Assembly (NCBI GenBank): GCA_964577995.1
Contig: CAZOBP010000002.1
Span: forward strand, 1-64,000
Direction of reading: 5' to 3'
DNA length: 64,000 nucleotides
Source of the DNA: JAUVXJ01 sp964577995
Lineage (GTDB): Bacteria > Chloroflexota > Anaerolineae > UBA7937 > B3-Chlor
This document shows, piece by piece, positions 1-9,145 of the stretch. Within the stretch, counting starts at the first letter, position 1; every line of letters begins with the position of its first letter. A program made the translations under genes and the position numbers. Under the pieces are notes generated by a model, which was not told where the DNA came from, ran no database searches, and saw only the letters and a program-made list of their open reading frames with translations.

Positions 1-784
1 CAGAGAACAGGGTCAACAGGCCGTAGATGAGAGCCTTGCCTGTCTCCAGCGGCTTGCTGCGAGCCGCCTCGACAGCCGTGTAGAAGCTGTCGATACTCTC
101 CGCCAGGCCTTCTGGATTGTAGAAACTTCGCCCGGTGACCTTCTTGATGGGCGCATTGACGGTCTTGGTCAGTCGGTCCAGGACCCGCCTGAGCTGAGCG
201 GGGCGCCGGTAGAGCATGATCGATGCGAAAAACAAGCCCAACATCAAACACAACATGGCTGCGGCGACCAGGAACTGTTCCATGCCCAGCAGTCGGCGAG
301 TGAACAGGTAAAGGAGGCCCAGACAAAGGGTGGTGAACAGTATCACGCCAGTCATGAGGTTCTGCAAGATGAGAACTACAGCCAGACTGCTCAGCGAAAG
401 ACCGTGCTTGTCGAAGAAGCGATAGCGCACATAGATACCTGCTACACCCCCGGCCGAGACGATCCGGTTCGCGGAGCCACCGGCGAACATCAGCTCCAGG
501 AATGGCCACAGCGGGATGTGGCGACCAAGGAAGTGCAGCAGCTTCTGCGTATAGAGGGCCACGGCCACGTAGCGCAACGACTCTGCGAGAACGGCCAGGG
601 CTACGAGCCCTGTGTGGGCGGAGCCGACGAGCGTTACAACCTCTCGCTCACCGACCAACCGTACCAGAAGCAGCCCGACCCCGACGCCGATGACAAGAAT
701 GAGGAAGAACTTCTTGAAGTCTACCTTGAGTGGTGCTTCAACTTCGTCGCTTTCGGGCGGCGCCTCAGTGACTACGGGCTGCAT
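1..784 (-). CDS. Flippase-like integral membrane protein (UPF0104 / LPG_synthase_TM family), partial
   Basis: This open frame runs off the left edge, so only the first 261 or so residues are visible. After a hydrophilic N-terminus of about 25 residues come several hydrophobic segments (about residues 26-42, 58-75, 95-110, 133-160 and 170-190). The stretch SAGGVAGIYVRYRFF is typical of the lysylphosphatidylglycerol synthase TM / UPF0104 family, whose members are membrane proteins tied to lipid or glycolipid translocation. The ATG directly abuts the corA stop codon (0 bp), so translation is probably coupled to corA. There is no MprF catalytic domain in the visible part, so a role in lysyl-lipid synthesis is not implied. 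The exact substrate is unknown. Confidence 0.75.
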   Translation of the reverse strand, partial: MQPVVTEAPPESDEVEAPLKVDFKKFFLILVIGVGVGLLLVRLVGEREVVTLVGSAHTGLVALAVLAESLRYVAVALYTQKLLHFLGRHIPLWPFLELMFAGGSANRIVSAGGVAGIYVRYRFFDKHGLSLSSLAVVLILQNLMTGVILFTTLCLGLLYLFTRRLLGMEQFLVAAAMLCLMLGLFFASIMLYRRPAQLRRVLDRLTKTVNAPIKKVTGRSFYNPEGLAESIDSFYTAVEAARSKPLETGKALIYGLLTLFS

Positions 785-1705
785 CTAGAGCCAGCCCTCG
801 CGGTTGAAGTAGGCCAGCATCCCAACCACGATGCTCGCCATGATGCCTATGATGATCACGAAGGACAGCGGATGACTGGCGAGGGGTAGTTGGCGGAGAT
901 TCATCCCGTAGATGCCAGAGATGACCGACAGAGGGAGCATGATCACCGAGAAGATGGTCAGGATCTTCATCACCTCGTTGATGCGCTGAGAGGTCAGCGA
1001 CTCGAGGGTTGTGCTTAGACCTTCAACGACCTCCCACAGGTCCTCGAGACGTTCCCAGATCTGCACGATGTGGTCGGATACGTCTCCCCAGTAGACCTCG
1101 AGGTCTCCTCTCAAGAACTCCCAGTCCTTGCGCTCGAGGCTGGTGATGATCTTCATCTGAGGCTTGATGGTGCTCCTGAAGTTGAGCAGGTTTCGCCTGA
1201 CGATGGAGATCTCCCTCACCATCTCTCTGGCGTTTACGTCGAAGATCCTCTCTTCGATATCCAGAACATTGTGGTTCTCTTTGTCCAGGATAGGGAAGCA
1301 GTAGTCCACCAGATCATCGATCAACAGGTACAACAGGTAGTATGATCCCCGCCCCATGAACTGGCCACGTATGCCATCGTCTTTCTCGCAGTTGTCGAAC
1401 TCTTCGATGAGAGGCTTGAGCGTGCCATCGCTGACCGTGACCAAGAACCCGCGACCCACGAAGATGTCCACCTCCGCGCGGGCCAGCCGCCGGGTGGCCT
1501 TGTTGAAGACAGGAAAGTGCATGACGATGAATAAGTAGCTCTCGTATTCGTCGATCTTCGGCCTCTCGATGGCGCTGAGACAGTCTTCCAGGTCCAGGGG
1601 GTGGAAGAAAGGGAACTGCTGACGTAGCTGCTCTATGTCGTTTCCTGTGGCCTTGCTGACGTTGGTCCACGTGATCGCGTTGTACGTGAGAACTCGAGAG
1701 CTCAT
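785..1705 (-). CDS. corA: CorA-family magnesium/divalent cation transporter
   Basis: The protein (306 residues) has the CorA layout: a long cytoplasmic N-terminal alpha/beta and coiled-coil domain, then two C-terminal membrane helices. The signature YGMN follows the first helix (SVISGIYGMNL), and the short charged C-terminus NREGWL ends the protein. CorA forms pentameric channels for Mg2+ (sometimes Co2+ or Ni2+) uptake. I chose the ATG at 1705 because AAAGGAGGTGA lies about 6 bases upstream; the frame extends 21 codons further up, but without a better ribosome site. A promoter lies at 1777-1805 on the same strand, and the flippase-like gene follows with no gap. Confidence 0.93.
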   Translation of the reverse strand: MSSRVLTYNAITWTNVSKATGNDIEQLRQQFPFFHPLDLEDCLSAIERPKIDEYESYLFIVMHFPVFNKATRRLARAEVDIFVGRGFLVTVSDGTLKPLIEEFDNCEKDDGIRGQFMGRGSYYLLYLLIDDLVDYCFPILDKENHNVLDIEERIFDVNAREMVREISIVRRNLLNFRSTIKPQMKIITSLERKDWEFLRGDLEVYWGDVSDHIVQIWERLEDLWEVVEGLSTTLESLTSQRINEVMKILTIFSVIMLPLSVISGIYGMNLRQLPLASHPLSFVIIIGIMASIVVGMLAYFNREGWL

Positions 1706-1776
1706 CTTCACCTCCTTTCCACCCATTCCAGCCGACACGCTCGAGAGTCCTGTCCGTCGATGGGGCACGGAAGGCC

Positions 1777-1805
1777 ATTATACTCACTGCAGGGCGCCAT
1801 AGCAA
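1777..1805 (-). promoter_or_regulatory. sigma70-type promoter for corA
   Basis: On the minus strand TTGCTA (1800-1805) and TATAAT (1777-1782) are separated by 17 bases. The implied transcript starts near 1770, about 65 bases ahead of the corA start. It diverges from the promoter at 1847-1875. Confidence 0.6.
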
Positions 1806-1846
1806 GGTTTCATGGGACGGAGAATGTTGTCGAAATGTCTAGGTGC

Positions 1847-1875
1847 TTGACAAACTGTCGAGAAAGGTGTATACT
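1847..1875 (+). promoter_or_regulatory. sigma70-type promoter for the YheO-like regulator
   Basis: TTGACA (1847-1852), a 17-base spacer, and TATACT (1870-1875) form a near-consensus promoter. Transcription would begin near 1882, leaving a leader of about 170 bases before the regulator start at 2056. I see no known riboswitch in that leader. Confidence 0.75.
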
Positions 1876-2055
1876 GGCTGAGGTTATGGGTAGCTGATGG
1901 TCGGTGTGGATCATGTCGTTTCCGGATCTACTTGTGTTCGTTCGATCGTGTCGTTGTCGAATCGCGAGGTGCCCGCGGATCACATGTAAGCCAGCGCGTT
2001 TCAGTGCGCGCCCGTGTGAGAACACCGTGGGCTTTCTGTTTCCTGGGCGGAGCAG

Positions 2056-2715
2056 ATGACTGATAGCGTGGACGCGGAGTTGAAGAAGAAGGTCTTTGAA
2101 TCGTTGAAGCCCGTGATGGCGGCTATCGTGGACCTTCTCGGTCCTGGCAGTGAGGTCGTACTGCACGATATGGCCTATCCTGATGCTTCCATCGTGGCCA
2201 TCGAGGGCGACGTGACCGATCGTCGAGTCGGCGGGCCGTTGACCGACTCTGGTCTGACCTGCTTGCGGTCTCCGGAGAGCGGGCGGGTCTACTCTTACAC
2301 GACGGTTGCTGACGGAGGCAGGGTCATCAAATCCTCCTCGGTGTTCCTGACCGACGACCAGGGAGAGATACTCGGTGGGTTGTGCATCAACCTTGATATC
2401 ACGCCGTATCTGACTTTCGATCGACACTTGCAGCCACTGATCAAGCCGACAGAAAACGAGGCGGAACCCCAGACCTTCGGTAGCGACGTCGGTGACGTTC
2501 TGGACAAGATGCTGGACGACGCCATTGCCGCGGCGGGCATACCCATCTCCCTGATGCAGAGGGCTGATCGACTGAAGGTGATTCGTGCTCTGGAGGAGCG
2601 CGGCGCTTTCTTGCTCAAGAAGGCTGTACCCCTCATGGCCGAGCGACTCGGTGTCTCTCGGCACACGATATACAGCGACCTGGCTGAGATAGAGGAGTCC
2701 AGGGAAGACAAGTAG
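2056..2715 (+). CDS. YheO/DauR-type transcriptional regulator (PAS + HTH)
   Basis: A 219-residue cytoplasmic DNA-binding protein. Residues about 10-125 match the YheO-like PAS domain (PAS_6): LGPGSEVVLHDM near the start and GGLCINLDITPY near the end. Residues about 155-215 match the DauR-like HTH (HTH_22), with RADRLKVIRALEERGAFLLK and a final helix-turn-helix GVSRHTIYSDL. DauR of Pseudomonas represses amino-acid catabolic genes; the ligand here is unknown. It precedes the long catabolic operon on the same strand by about 210 bases and is its most likely local regulator. The ribosome site is weak (GGGCGGAG). Function in the pathway is inferred from position only. Confidence 0.85.
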   Translation: MTDSVDAELKKKVFESLKPVMAAIVDLLGPGSEVVLHDMAYPDASIVAIEGDVTDRRVGGPLTDSGLTCLRSPESGRVYSYTTVADGGRVIKSSSVFLTDDQGEILGGLCINLDITPYLTFDRHLQPLIKPTENEAEPQTFGSDVGDVLDKMLDDAIAAAGIPISLMQRADRLKVIRALEERGAFLLKKAVPLMAERLGVSRHTIYSDLAEIEESREDK

Positions 2716-2924
2716 GAGCCCATCGCAGAACAAAATGGTTGATTGAAGGGCTGTCGGCGAGCGGCTCATGTAGGTGCTAGCGGCCGATCTCATCAGCGGG
2801 ATGACACTCGCCGGTGACTTTTTTGGGGGTAATCGAAGCCTAGAGTTGTGATGCTGCGATGGCTGGCCGTGGCGCATGTGCCAGTCGTCTCCATGGAGAT
2901 CACGAAAGGCGAAAGGGACTGACC

Positions 2925-4526
2925 ATGGAGGAGAAGAAGCTACGAGAGGTAGTCCTGGAGTCTGGCATCAAGGTGAAGCCGATCTATGGTCCGGACGACG
3001 TGGCCGACCTGGACCACGAGCAGGATATCGGCGAGCCGGGGGCCTATCCCTATACTCGGGGTATTCACAAGTTCATGTATCGGTATCGCCCGTGGACCAC
3101 GCGGCAGTACGCTGGTTTTGGCACTCCACAGGAGAGCAACCAGCGTTTCAAGTACCTCATCGACCACGGGCAGAATGCCCTCAACGTCGCCTTCGACCTG
3201 CCTTCTCAGATGGGCCTGGATTCCGACCACCCACTGGCCTGGGGTGAAGTGGGCCGCGTAGGTATGGCGGTGGACAGCCTGAGCGACATGGAGGAGGCGT
3301 TTGCAGACATCCCCCTGGACAAGATTAGCACAAGCCTGACCATCAATGGTGTCGCAGCGATCATGATGGCCATGTACTTCGTCGTGGCCGACAAGCAAGG
3401 AGTACCTCTCAAGGAATTGCGCGGCACTGCGCAGAACGACATCCTCAAAGAGTACATAGGGCGTGGGACCTGGATCTTCCCCGTGGAACCCTCTATCCGT
3501 CTGATCGGCGATACCATCGAGTTCTGTGCCGAGCGCGTGCCCCACTACTATCCTGTGAGTGTGTGCGGCTACCACATCCGCGAATCCGGGGCCAATCCCG
3601 TTCAAGAGATCGCTTACGCGTATGCTATCGCCTCTGCGTATGTTGACCACGTCAGGGAAAGAGGCGTGGACGTAGACGATTTCGTGGCCCGACTTTCCTT
3701 CAATTTCGACATCTGGGGTAACCTATTCGAACAGGTAGCCAAGTTTCGTGCCGCACGCCGCCTGTGGGCGAAGATCGTGCGCGAGAGGTTTGGAGCCACC
3801 GACCCCAAGGCGATGCAGATGAAGATGATCGCTGGCGGTGGCGGCGGAGGGTTGACTATCGAACAACCTGAGAACAACATCGTTCGTGGGGCGTACTACG
3901 CGCTCATCTCCGCGCTGAGCGGCACTCAGACCATGGCCCTCTGCACATACGACGAGGCCTACACCATACCCACCGAGAAAGCAGCGCTCATCGGCCTCCG
4001 CACCATGCAAATCCTGGCCGACGAGATGGGGCTGTGCGACACGGTGGACCCTCTGGCTGGCTCCTACTATGTGGAGCGACTGACCACCGATCTGGAGAAG
4101 CAGATCGTGGAGGAGATGGAGAGGGTCGAGCGACTGGGCGGGATCGTCAAAGCCATCGGCGAAGGTCTCATCCAGCAAAGAGTATCCCGCCAGGCCTATC
4201 GCTTCGAACGGGGCATCCAGAGTGGCGAGATCGTCAAGGTTGGCGTAAACAAGTACCGCATCGAGGAGGAGGAGCGCGACGTCGAGCTTCACGAGTATAG
4301 ACCTGAACAGGCTGAGGACAAGATCCGTAGACTGGAGCTGTTGAGGTCCGAGCGTGACGGGCAGGCGGTGAGCGAGAGCCTGGAGAGGCTGCGTCAGGCG
4401 GCCACCGGCCAAGAGAACCTGATGCGGTACATCATGGACGCTGTGCGGGCCTACGCCACGGTCGGCGAGATGGCACAGATACTGAAAGAGGTCTTCGGCG
4501 AGTTCAAGGAGCCGGTAGTCTTGTAG
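2925..4526 (+). CDS. mcmA1: B12-dependent acyl-CoA mutase, large (catalytic) subunit
   Basis: A 533-residue catalytic TIM-barrel subunit of the methylmalonyl-CoA mutase family without a C-terminal B12-binding domain; that domain is encoded separately at 24151-24549. The active-site Tyr of RQYAG is Tyr62 and the carboxylate-binding Arg of the QNDILKEYIGR motif is Arg180. These match Tyr89/Arg207 of the Propionibacterium enzyme, whereas isobutyryl-CoA mutases have Phe/Gln. The substrate therefore very likely carries a free carboxylate. GYH is also kept. The start at 2925 follows GAAAGGGA; an upstream frame extension of 22 codons is less likely. Methylmalonyl-CoA is the default substrate, but the neighbours (HyuAB, Mo enzymes, CoA-transferase, unusual acyl-CoA dehydrogenases) suggest an aryl-succinyl-CoA mutase such as IaaG. 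Confidence 0.9.
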   Translation: MEEKKLREVVLESGIKVKPIYGPDDVADLDHEQDIGEPGAYPYTRGIHKFMYRYRPWTTRQYAGFGTPQESNQRFKYLIDHGQNALNVAFDLPSQMGLDSDHPLAWGEVGRVGMAVDSLSDMEEAFADIPLDKISTSLTINGVAAIMMAMYFVVADKQGVPLKELRGTAQNDILKEYIGRGTWIFPVEPSIRLIGDTIEFCAERVPHYYPVSVCGYHIRESGANPVQEIAYAYAIASAYVDHVRERGVDVDDFVARLSFNFDIWGNLFEQVAKFRAARRLWAKIVRERFGATDPKAMQMKMIAGGGGGGLTIEQPENNIVRGAYYALISALSGTQTMALCTYDEAYTIPTEKAALIGLRTMQILADEMGLCDTVDPLAGSYYVERLTTDLEKQIVEEMERVERLGGIVKAIGEGLIQQRVSRQAYRFERGIQSGEIVKVGVNKYRIEEEERDVELHEYRPEQAEDKIRRLELLRSERDGQAVSESLERLRQAATGQENLMRYIMDAVRAYATVGEMAQILKEVFGEFKEPVVL

Positions 4527-4603
4527 ATCTTCCTCTGCGGCCAGGCTTCTCAGGGTTGTTCCTGGAAAGGACTCCCGGGGAAGGCCTGTCTGGCGAGAGG
4601 AGG

Positions 4604-4627
4604 GGTGACCCTTCAGGTGACCCTTCA
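4604..4627 (+). repeat. Short tandem repeat, 2 x 12 bp
   Basis: The unit GGTGACCCTTCA occurs twice head to tail, followed by GGTACC, in the 196-base gap between the mutase and hyuA genes. Function unknown; it may be a regulator half-site pair or chance. Confidence 0.5.
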
Positions 4628-4722
4628 GGTACCGGACCATCCAGTGTCAGCCAGTTCTTCGCCGGCGTGGTGACGCACTGGCGTTGGGTGGGGCATTATG
4701 TGAGGAATTGGGGGATCAGGGA

Positions 4723-6774
4723 ATGCGTATCGGTATTGACGTGGGAGGAACGTTCACAGACATCGTGTTGATCGACGACCTCAACGGTCAGATCCACTAC
4801 ACCAAGGTTCTGACCACTCACGGCGACCTGGCCAGAGGTGTGATCAGCGGCATCGACAAGATCCTGGACATGGCGGTCGAGTCCTTCGATCATGTGGACT
4901 ACATGGTACACGGCACCACCATCGGCACCAACGCTCTCATCGAGCGCAAGGGCGCACGGACCGGCCTGCTGACCAGCGAGGGGATGAGAGACATCCTCGA
5001 GATCGGCCGTATCGAGCGTCCTGCTGCGGGTCTGTATGACATCTTCGTCGACACCCCGCTGCCGCTCGTGCCCCGGTACCTGAGACTCGAGGTCAGGGAG
5101 CGCGTGGGAGCGGACGGTGAGGTGGTGGTACCGCTGGATGAGGACTCGGCTAGGAAGGCCGTGGGTCTGCTGAAAGACCAGGCCGTCGAATCGATAGCTG
5201 TCTCTTTCCTCTTCAGCTTCCGCAATTCAGCTCACGAGGAGAGGGTGAGGGAGATCTGCCAGGAGGTGTTCCCCGATGCTGCCGTTTCCATCTCCTCTGA
5301 GATCGCTCCTGAGTTTCGTGAGTTCGAGCGTACTTCCACCACGGTCATCAACGCCTATCTGGCTCCCGTCGTGGAGCGGTACCTGGACAACCTGGAAGGA
5401 CAGTTGCTGGAGCGATATGGCGACGTAGACTTGCGGGTCATGCAGGCCAGCGGCGGATGTATGACCACCGAGATGGCAAAACACCGCGCGGTCAACATCG
5501 TCAATTCTGGGCCTGCCGGAGGGGCGCTGGCGGCGGCCTACGTGGGACGGCTGACAGGCGACGAGCAGGTCATCAGCGTGGATATGGGGGGCACCAGCTT
5601 CGATGTGGGAGTGATAGACCACGGAGAGCCACGAGTGGCGCCAGAAAGCCAGTTCGAGGGTTTCCCGGTCAAGATCCCCATTCTCGATGTGAAGGCTATC
5701 GGCGCTGGAGGGGGGAGCCTGGCCTGGGTGGACCAGGGCGGAGCGCTCAACGTGGGACCGGAGAGCGCCGGCTCCGACCCGGGTCCAGCCTGCTACGGCC
5801 TGGGAGGGGAGCGGCCGACCGTCACCGATGCCAATCTGGTGCTGGGCCGGCTCAACCCGGACTACTTCCTCGGCGGGGAGATGAAGCTGCACCTTGATCT
5901 GGCCGAGAAGGCGATTCTGAAGCACGTGGCAGAGCCTCTTGGGGTCTCCCTCGAGGAGGGGGCCAGCGGCACTATCCGCGTGGTGAACGCCAACATGGAG
6001 CGCGCCATCAGCGTGAACTCCACGGAGAAGGGCTTTGACGTGCGAGAGTTCGCGCTGTTGCCCTTCGGAGGCGCGGGTCCGCTGCACGCCGTGGAGCTGG
6101 CGCGGGACCTGGACATGAAGAGAGTAGTCGTACCACCCTATGCCGGTACTCTCTCTGCGGTTGGCCTCTTGGTGGCCAACACGCGCTACGACTATGCCTC
6201 GACAGTGGCCAAGAATGAGGAGGAACTCACGCCAGAGGAGTTACTCACTGTTTTCCAGGATCTGGAGACCAGGGGGAGGGCCCAACTGCGCGCCCAGAAG
6301 GTGCAGGACGATCAGATCGAGATCATCTGGTCGGCCGATCTCCGCTACGAGGGCCAGTCCTACGAGATCAATACGCCCGTGGTTCGCAAGGACTCCATCA
6401 CGAGGGCGGACATCGAAGAGATCGTGGATCGTTTCCACGATCTACACTACCGAATCTACGCTTATGGATCGGTTGATGAGAAGGTAGAGTTCATCAATCT
6501 CCGGGTGGCAGCGATCGGCAAGGTGCCTGAGGTGTCGCTGTCCCATACCGGAGGCGGCGGAGAAACGGAGACGGCCCGCAAAGGTAACCGCCCCGTCTAC
6601 TACCCCGGAGAGGGTTACGTGGATACGGCGATCTACGATCGAGCACTGCTGCGCGCGGGCCACGTGGTCCACGGGCCAGCGTTGATAGAGGAGATAGCCT
6701 CGACAACCGTCCTCACACCTGGATTGAGGGGATCGGTGGATGAGTATGGGAACATCATCGTCGCTCTCCCATAG
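4723..6774 (+). CDS. hyuA: Hydantoinase/oxoprolinase/acetophenone-carboxylase family, subunit A
   Basis: A 683-residue ATP-dependent HyuA-type subunit. The N-terminal phosphate-binding motif GIDVGGTFTDIVL and the later VDMGGTSFDVG are the two ASKHA-fold phosphate motifs of Hydant_A_N and Hydantoinase_A; GRGQ-like GGGGSLAWVD lies between them, and a C-terminal beta domain follows. Members hydrolyse cyclic amides (hydantoin, 5-oxoproline) or carboxylate ketones at the cost of ATP. The start at 4723 is placed just before GIDVGG, after GGGATCAGGGA; the frame opens 13 codons earlier. It is followed 39 bases later by hyuB. In this gene set it would fit ATP-driven opening of a lactam such as 2-oxoindoleacetate; that assignment is inference. 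Confidence 0.9.
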   Translation: MRIGIDVGGTFTDIVLIDDLNGQIHYTKVLTTHGDLARGVISGIDKILDMAVESFDHVDYMVHGTTIGTNALIERKGARTGLLTSEGMRDILEIGRIERPAAGLYDIFVDTPLPLVPRYLRLEVRERVGADGEVVVPLDEDSARKAVGLLKDQAVESIAVSFLFSFRNSAHEERVREICQEVFPDAAVSISSEIAPEFREFERTSTTVINAYLAPVVERYLDNLEGQLLERYGDVDLRVMQASGGCMTTEMAKHRAVNIVNSGPAGGALAAAYVGRLTGDEQVISVDMGGTSFDVGVIDHGEPRVAPESQFEGFPVKIPILDVKAIGAGGGSLAWVDQGGALNVGPESAGSDPGPACYGLGGERPTVTDANLVLGRLNPDYFLGGEMKLHLDLAEKAILKHVAEPLGVSLEEGASGTIRVVNANMERAISVNSTEKGFDVREFALLPFGGAGPLHAVELARDLDMKRVVVPPYAGTLSAVGLLVANTRYDYASTVAKNEEELTPEELLTVFQDLETRGRAQLRAQKVQDDQIEIIWSADLRYEGQSYEINTPVVRKDSITRADIEEIVDRFHDLHYRIYAYGSVDEKVEFINLRVAAIGKVPEVSLSHTGGGGETETARKGNRPVYYPGEGYVDTAIYDRALLRAGHVVHGPALIEEIASTTVLTPGLRGSVDEYGNIIVALP

Positions 6775-6813
6775 GTGAAGAGAGGCTGATCCGCGGATTG
6801 AAGGAGGTAAACA

Positions 6814-8538
6814 GTGCCCTACAAGGCTGATTCCATCACTATGCAGGTCATGCGCTACGCCATGGAGCAGGTGGCTGACGAAATGGGCCGCACTCTGGTG
6901 CGCACTGCGCGCTCGACAGTCATCAAAGAGATCGAGGACATGACCTGCTCCGTCTTCGACCGGCACGGCAATACCATAGCCCAGGCCCATCACGCACCTA
7001 TGCTCCTCACCGGCTTCGAGTTGGGGATGCGAGCTCTCGTTGAGAAGTACAAGCCCGAAGATCTCGACGAGGGCGATATGATCATGTTCAACGATCCCTA
7101 CTCTGGTGGCCAGCACGTGATGGACATGGTGACTTTCGCGCCAGCCCACTACAAAGGCAAGCTGGTGGGGTTCACTGGCAGTATCGCCCATCACTCGGAC
7201 ATGGGCGGGGCCGTGCCTGGAGGGACTGCGGGCGGACTGACCGAGATCTACCTCGAGGGCTTGCGTTTCCCCATGGTCAAGCTCTACAAGAAAGGCGAGG
7301 AGGACCCCGAGCTCTTCGGCATCCTGGAGAACAACATCCGGGTGCCGGACAAGACCTTGGGGGACATCCGGGCTCAGGCCTCGGCCGACTTTGTGGGTGC
7401 GCAGAGGCTCTGGGACATCTTCGACAAGTACGGTGTGGATGTGGTTACCAAGTGCCAGGAGATGCTCCTGGACTACTCGGAGAGCCGCATACGGGCGGGC
7501 TTGAGGAACATACCGGACGGCACCTACAGCGGGGTGGACTGGGTGGACGACGACGGCTATTCCGACGACCCCATCAAGCTACAAGTGAACATCCATAAGC
7601 GCGGCGACGAGGTGGTCGTTGATTTCGATGGCACCGCCAAACAGGTCAAGGGCAACATCAACTGCCCCATCGCCACCGTACACGCGGCCGTATACTACGC
7701 CCTCATCGCCGTCATCGATCCCCATGTCCCCCCCAACTCTGGGTGCTACCGGCCTTTCACGGTGGAGGCGGAGAAAGGACTGATTGTCAATCCTGTGATG
7801 CCTGGGGCCATGGGCGCCAGGACCAACACCTCTCAGAAGATCGCCGAGGCTATGATGCTTGCCCTGTCGAAGGTGGTGCCCGACAGGGTTCAGGCGGGCT
7901 GTCACGGCCAGATCACCAACTGCGGATTCAGCGGCTACCATCCAAGGACAGGGAAGCGTTTTGTGTTCATCGATATCCAGGGTGGAGGTGCGGGCGCGCG
8001 ACCGACGAAAGATGGCCGGGACGGCCAGGATTCACACCTGGCGCGTTTCAAGAATACGCCCATCGAGGCCGTCGAACTGGAATACCCGGTGCGCATTTGG
8101 AAGTACGAGTTCATCCCCGATTCCGGTGGCGCCGGCAAGTATCGCGGAGGCCTGACTGTGCGTCGCGACATCGAGGTGCTGGCGGATGACGTCTCGCTGG
8201 CTCGCTATGGAGACCGGCAGCGTTTTGGCGCCTTCGGCCTCTTCGGCGGCAAGGAGGGCAGCAAGGGCAAGTTCATCCTCAACCCCGGCACACCCGAGGA
8301 GAGACCACTCAAGTCCAAGGGTCTAGACATCCTCAAGAAGGGTGACATGGTGAGCCTTCGTCTCCCCGGGGCGGGCGGATATGGCGATCCGCTGGAGCGC
8401 GATCCGGAGTTGCTTCTTCAGGACGTGAGGGACGGCAAGGTCACGCTTGAGAGCGCCCGCGAGGACTACAGGGTGGTCATCGATCCGGAGACCCTGGGGA
8501 TCGACGAGGCCGCAACCAAGAGGCTTAGGAAAGGCTGA
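6814..8538 (+). CDS. hyuB: Hydantoinase/oxoprolinase/acetophenone-carboxylase family, subunit B
   Basis: A 574-residue Hydantoinase_B subunit, normal length for the family, with the metal-site region MFNDPYSGGQHVMDM and GSIAHHSDMGG (His pair) and the C-terminal GGGAGARPTKDG and SGGAGKYRGGL motifs. It pairs with the upstream HyuA to form the active enzyme. Translation starts at GTG 6814 after GGAGGTAA, which is an excellent ribosome site. The V4R gene follows 6 bases after its stop. The pair could be a lactamase-type hydantoinase or a carboxylase; sequence alone does not decide, though the neighbouring Mo hydroxylase and CoA-transferase favour ring opening. Confidence 0.9.
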   Translation: MPYKADSITMQVMRYAMEQVADEMGRTLVRTARSTVIKEIEDMTCSVFDRHGNTIAQAHHAPMLLTGFELGMRALVEKYKPEDLDEGDMIMFNDPYSGGQHVMDMVTFAPAHYKGKLVGFTGSIAHHSDMGGAVPGGTAGGLTEIYLEGLRFPMVKLYKKGEEDPELFGILENNIRVPDKTLGDIRAQASADFVGAQRLWDIFDKYGVDVVTKCQEMLLDYSESRIRAGLRNIPDGTYSGVDWVDDDGYSDDPIKLQVNIHKRGDEVVVDFDGTAKQVKGNINCPIATVHAAVYYALIAVIDPHVPPNSGCYRPFTVEAEKGLIVNPVMPGAMGARTNTSQKIAEAMMLALSKVVPDRVQAGCHGQITNCGFSGYHPRTGKRFVFIDIQGGGAGARPTKDGRDGQDSHLARFKNTPIEAVELEYPVRIWKYEFIPDSGGAGKYRGGLTVRRDIEVLADDVSLARYGDRQRFGAFGLFGGKEGSKGKFILNPGTPEERPLKSKGLDILKKGDMVSLRLPGAGGYGDPLERDPELLLQDVRDGKVTLESAREDYRVVIDPETLGIDEAATKRLRKG

Positions 8539-8544
8539 GAGCCA

Positions 8545-9048
8545 ATGGCCAACTCCATCCTCGACAACCTGGAGTACGACGAAGGCAGCGGGACGATTTC
8601 TTTCAAAGGTGTGCGCTATATGCTGATCCGGCCCGACACCGTCGTTGATTTCCAGAAGGCGGTGGAGGAGGCGTTGGGCGACGGGGTTGCCGAGAGCATG
8701 ATGGCGGGTGGCTACACCGGTGGCTCGCGCTCATCGAAGAGGTACAAGGAGGTCTTCGGCTTTTCGGACGAAGAGATAGTGTCCTTTATGTGCAACATGG
8801 GCCGCGAGATTGGGTGGGGTGACTTCGAGGTCGAGAGGTTCGACAAGGACGGGAGAGAGTTGGTCGTCGTCGTCAGGAACTCTGCCTTCGCCGAGGCCTA
8901 TGGCAGCGCGGGCGAGGGCGTATGCCACATGATCCGCGGGGTGATGGCGGGCATGGCTGCCGGAATCTTCGGGGGCGACGTGAGGTCAGAAGAGACGCAC
9001 TGCTGTGCCAAAGGGGATGACCTGTGCCGCTTCGTGATCCGCGGCTGA
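8545..9048 (+). CDS. V4R-domain protein (4-vinyl reductase fold), possible partner of HyuAB
   Basis: A 167-residue soluble protein made almost entirely of a V4R domain (about residues 60-165). The C-terminal signature is visible: a conserved Cys in VCHMIRG, then HCCAKGDDLCRFVI at the end, a likely metal-binding cysteine cluster. V4R domains bind small hydrophobic or aromatic ligands, for example in BchJ and beside the sensor domains of aromatic-responsive regulators. It sits 6 bases after hyuB, in the place where acetone carboxylases have their small gamma subunit. It could be a third subunit, a substrate carrier or a sensor; none of these is proven. Confidence 0.8.
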   Translation: MANSILDNLEYDEGSGTISFKGVRYMLIRPDTVVDFQKAVEEALGDGVAESMMAGGYTGGSRSSKRYKEVFGFSDEEIVSFMCNMGREIGWGDFEVERFDKDGRELVVVVRNSAFAEAYGSAGEGVCHMIRGVMAGMAAGIFGGDVRSEETHCCAKGDDLCRFVIRG

Positions 9049-9145
9049 CCGTACGGGTGGCTTGCGAGCGAAAGATGGAGCCCGACGGACCGCGATGTCA
9101 CCACGAGGTTGACCGGTCACGACATCTGTAGGAAGGAAGCATCGC

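Noticed and set aside
404..889. A 161-codon plus-strand frame at the left edge
   Set aside because: It is a shadow of the flippase-like gene on the minus strand, whose frame is open to the window edge.
1810..2877. A 355-codon open frame on the minus strand
   Set aside because: It lies opposite the YheO-like regulator, has no family resemblance, and its composition is what antisense of a GC-rich gene gives.
2925..4526. Isobutyryl-CoA or 2-hydroxyisobutyryl-CoA mutase
   Set aside because: Those have Phe or Ile and Gln at the two substrate-determining positions; here they are Tyr62 and Arg180, the carboxylate-binding pair.
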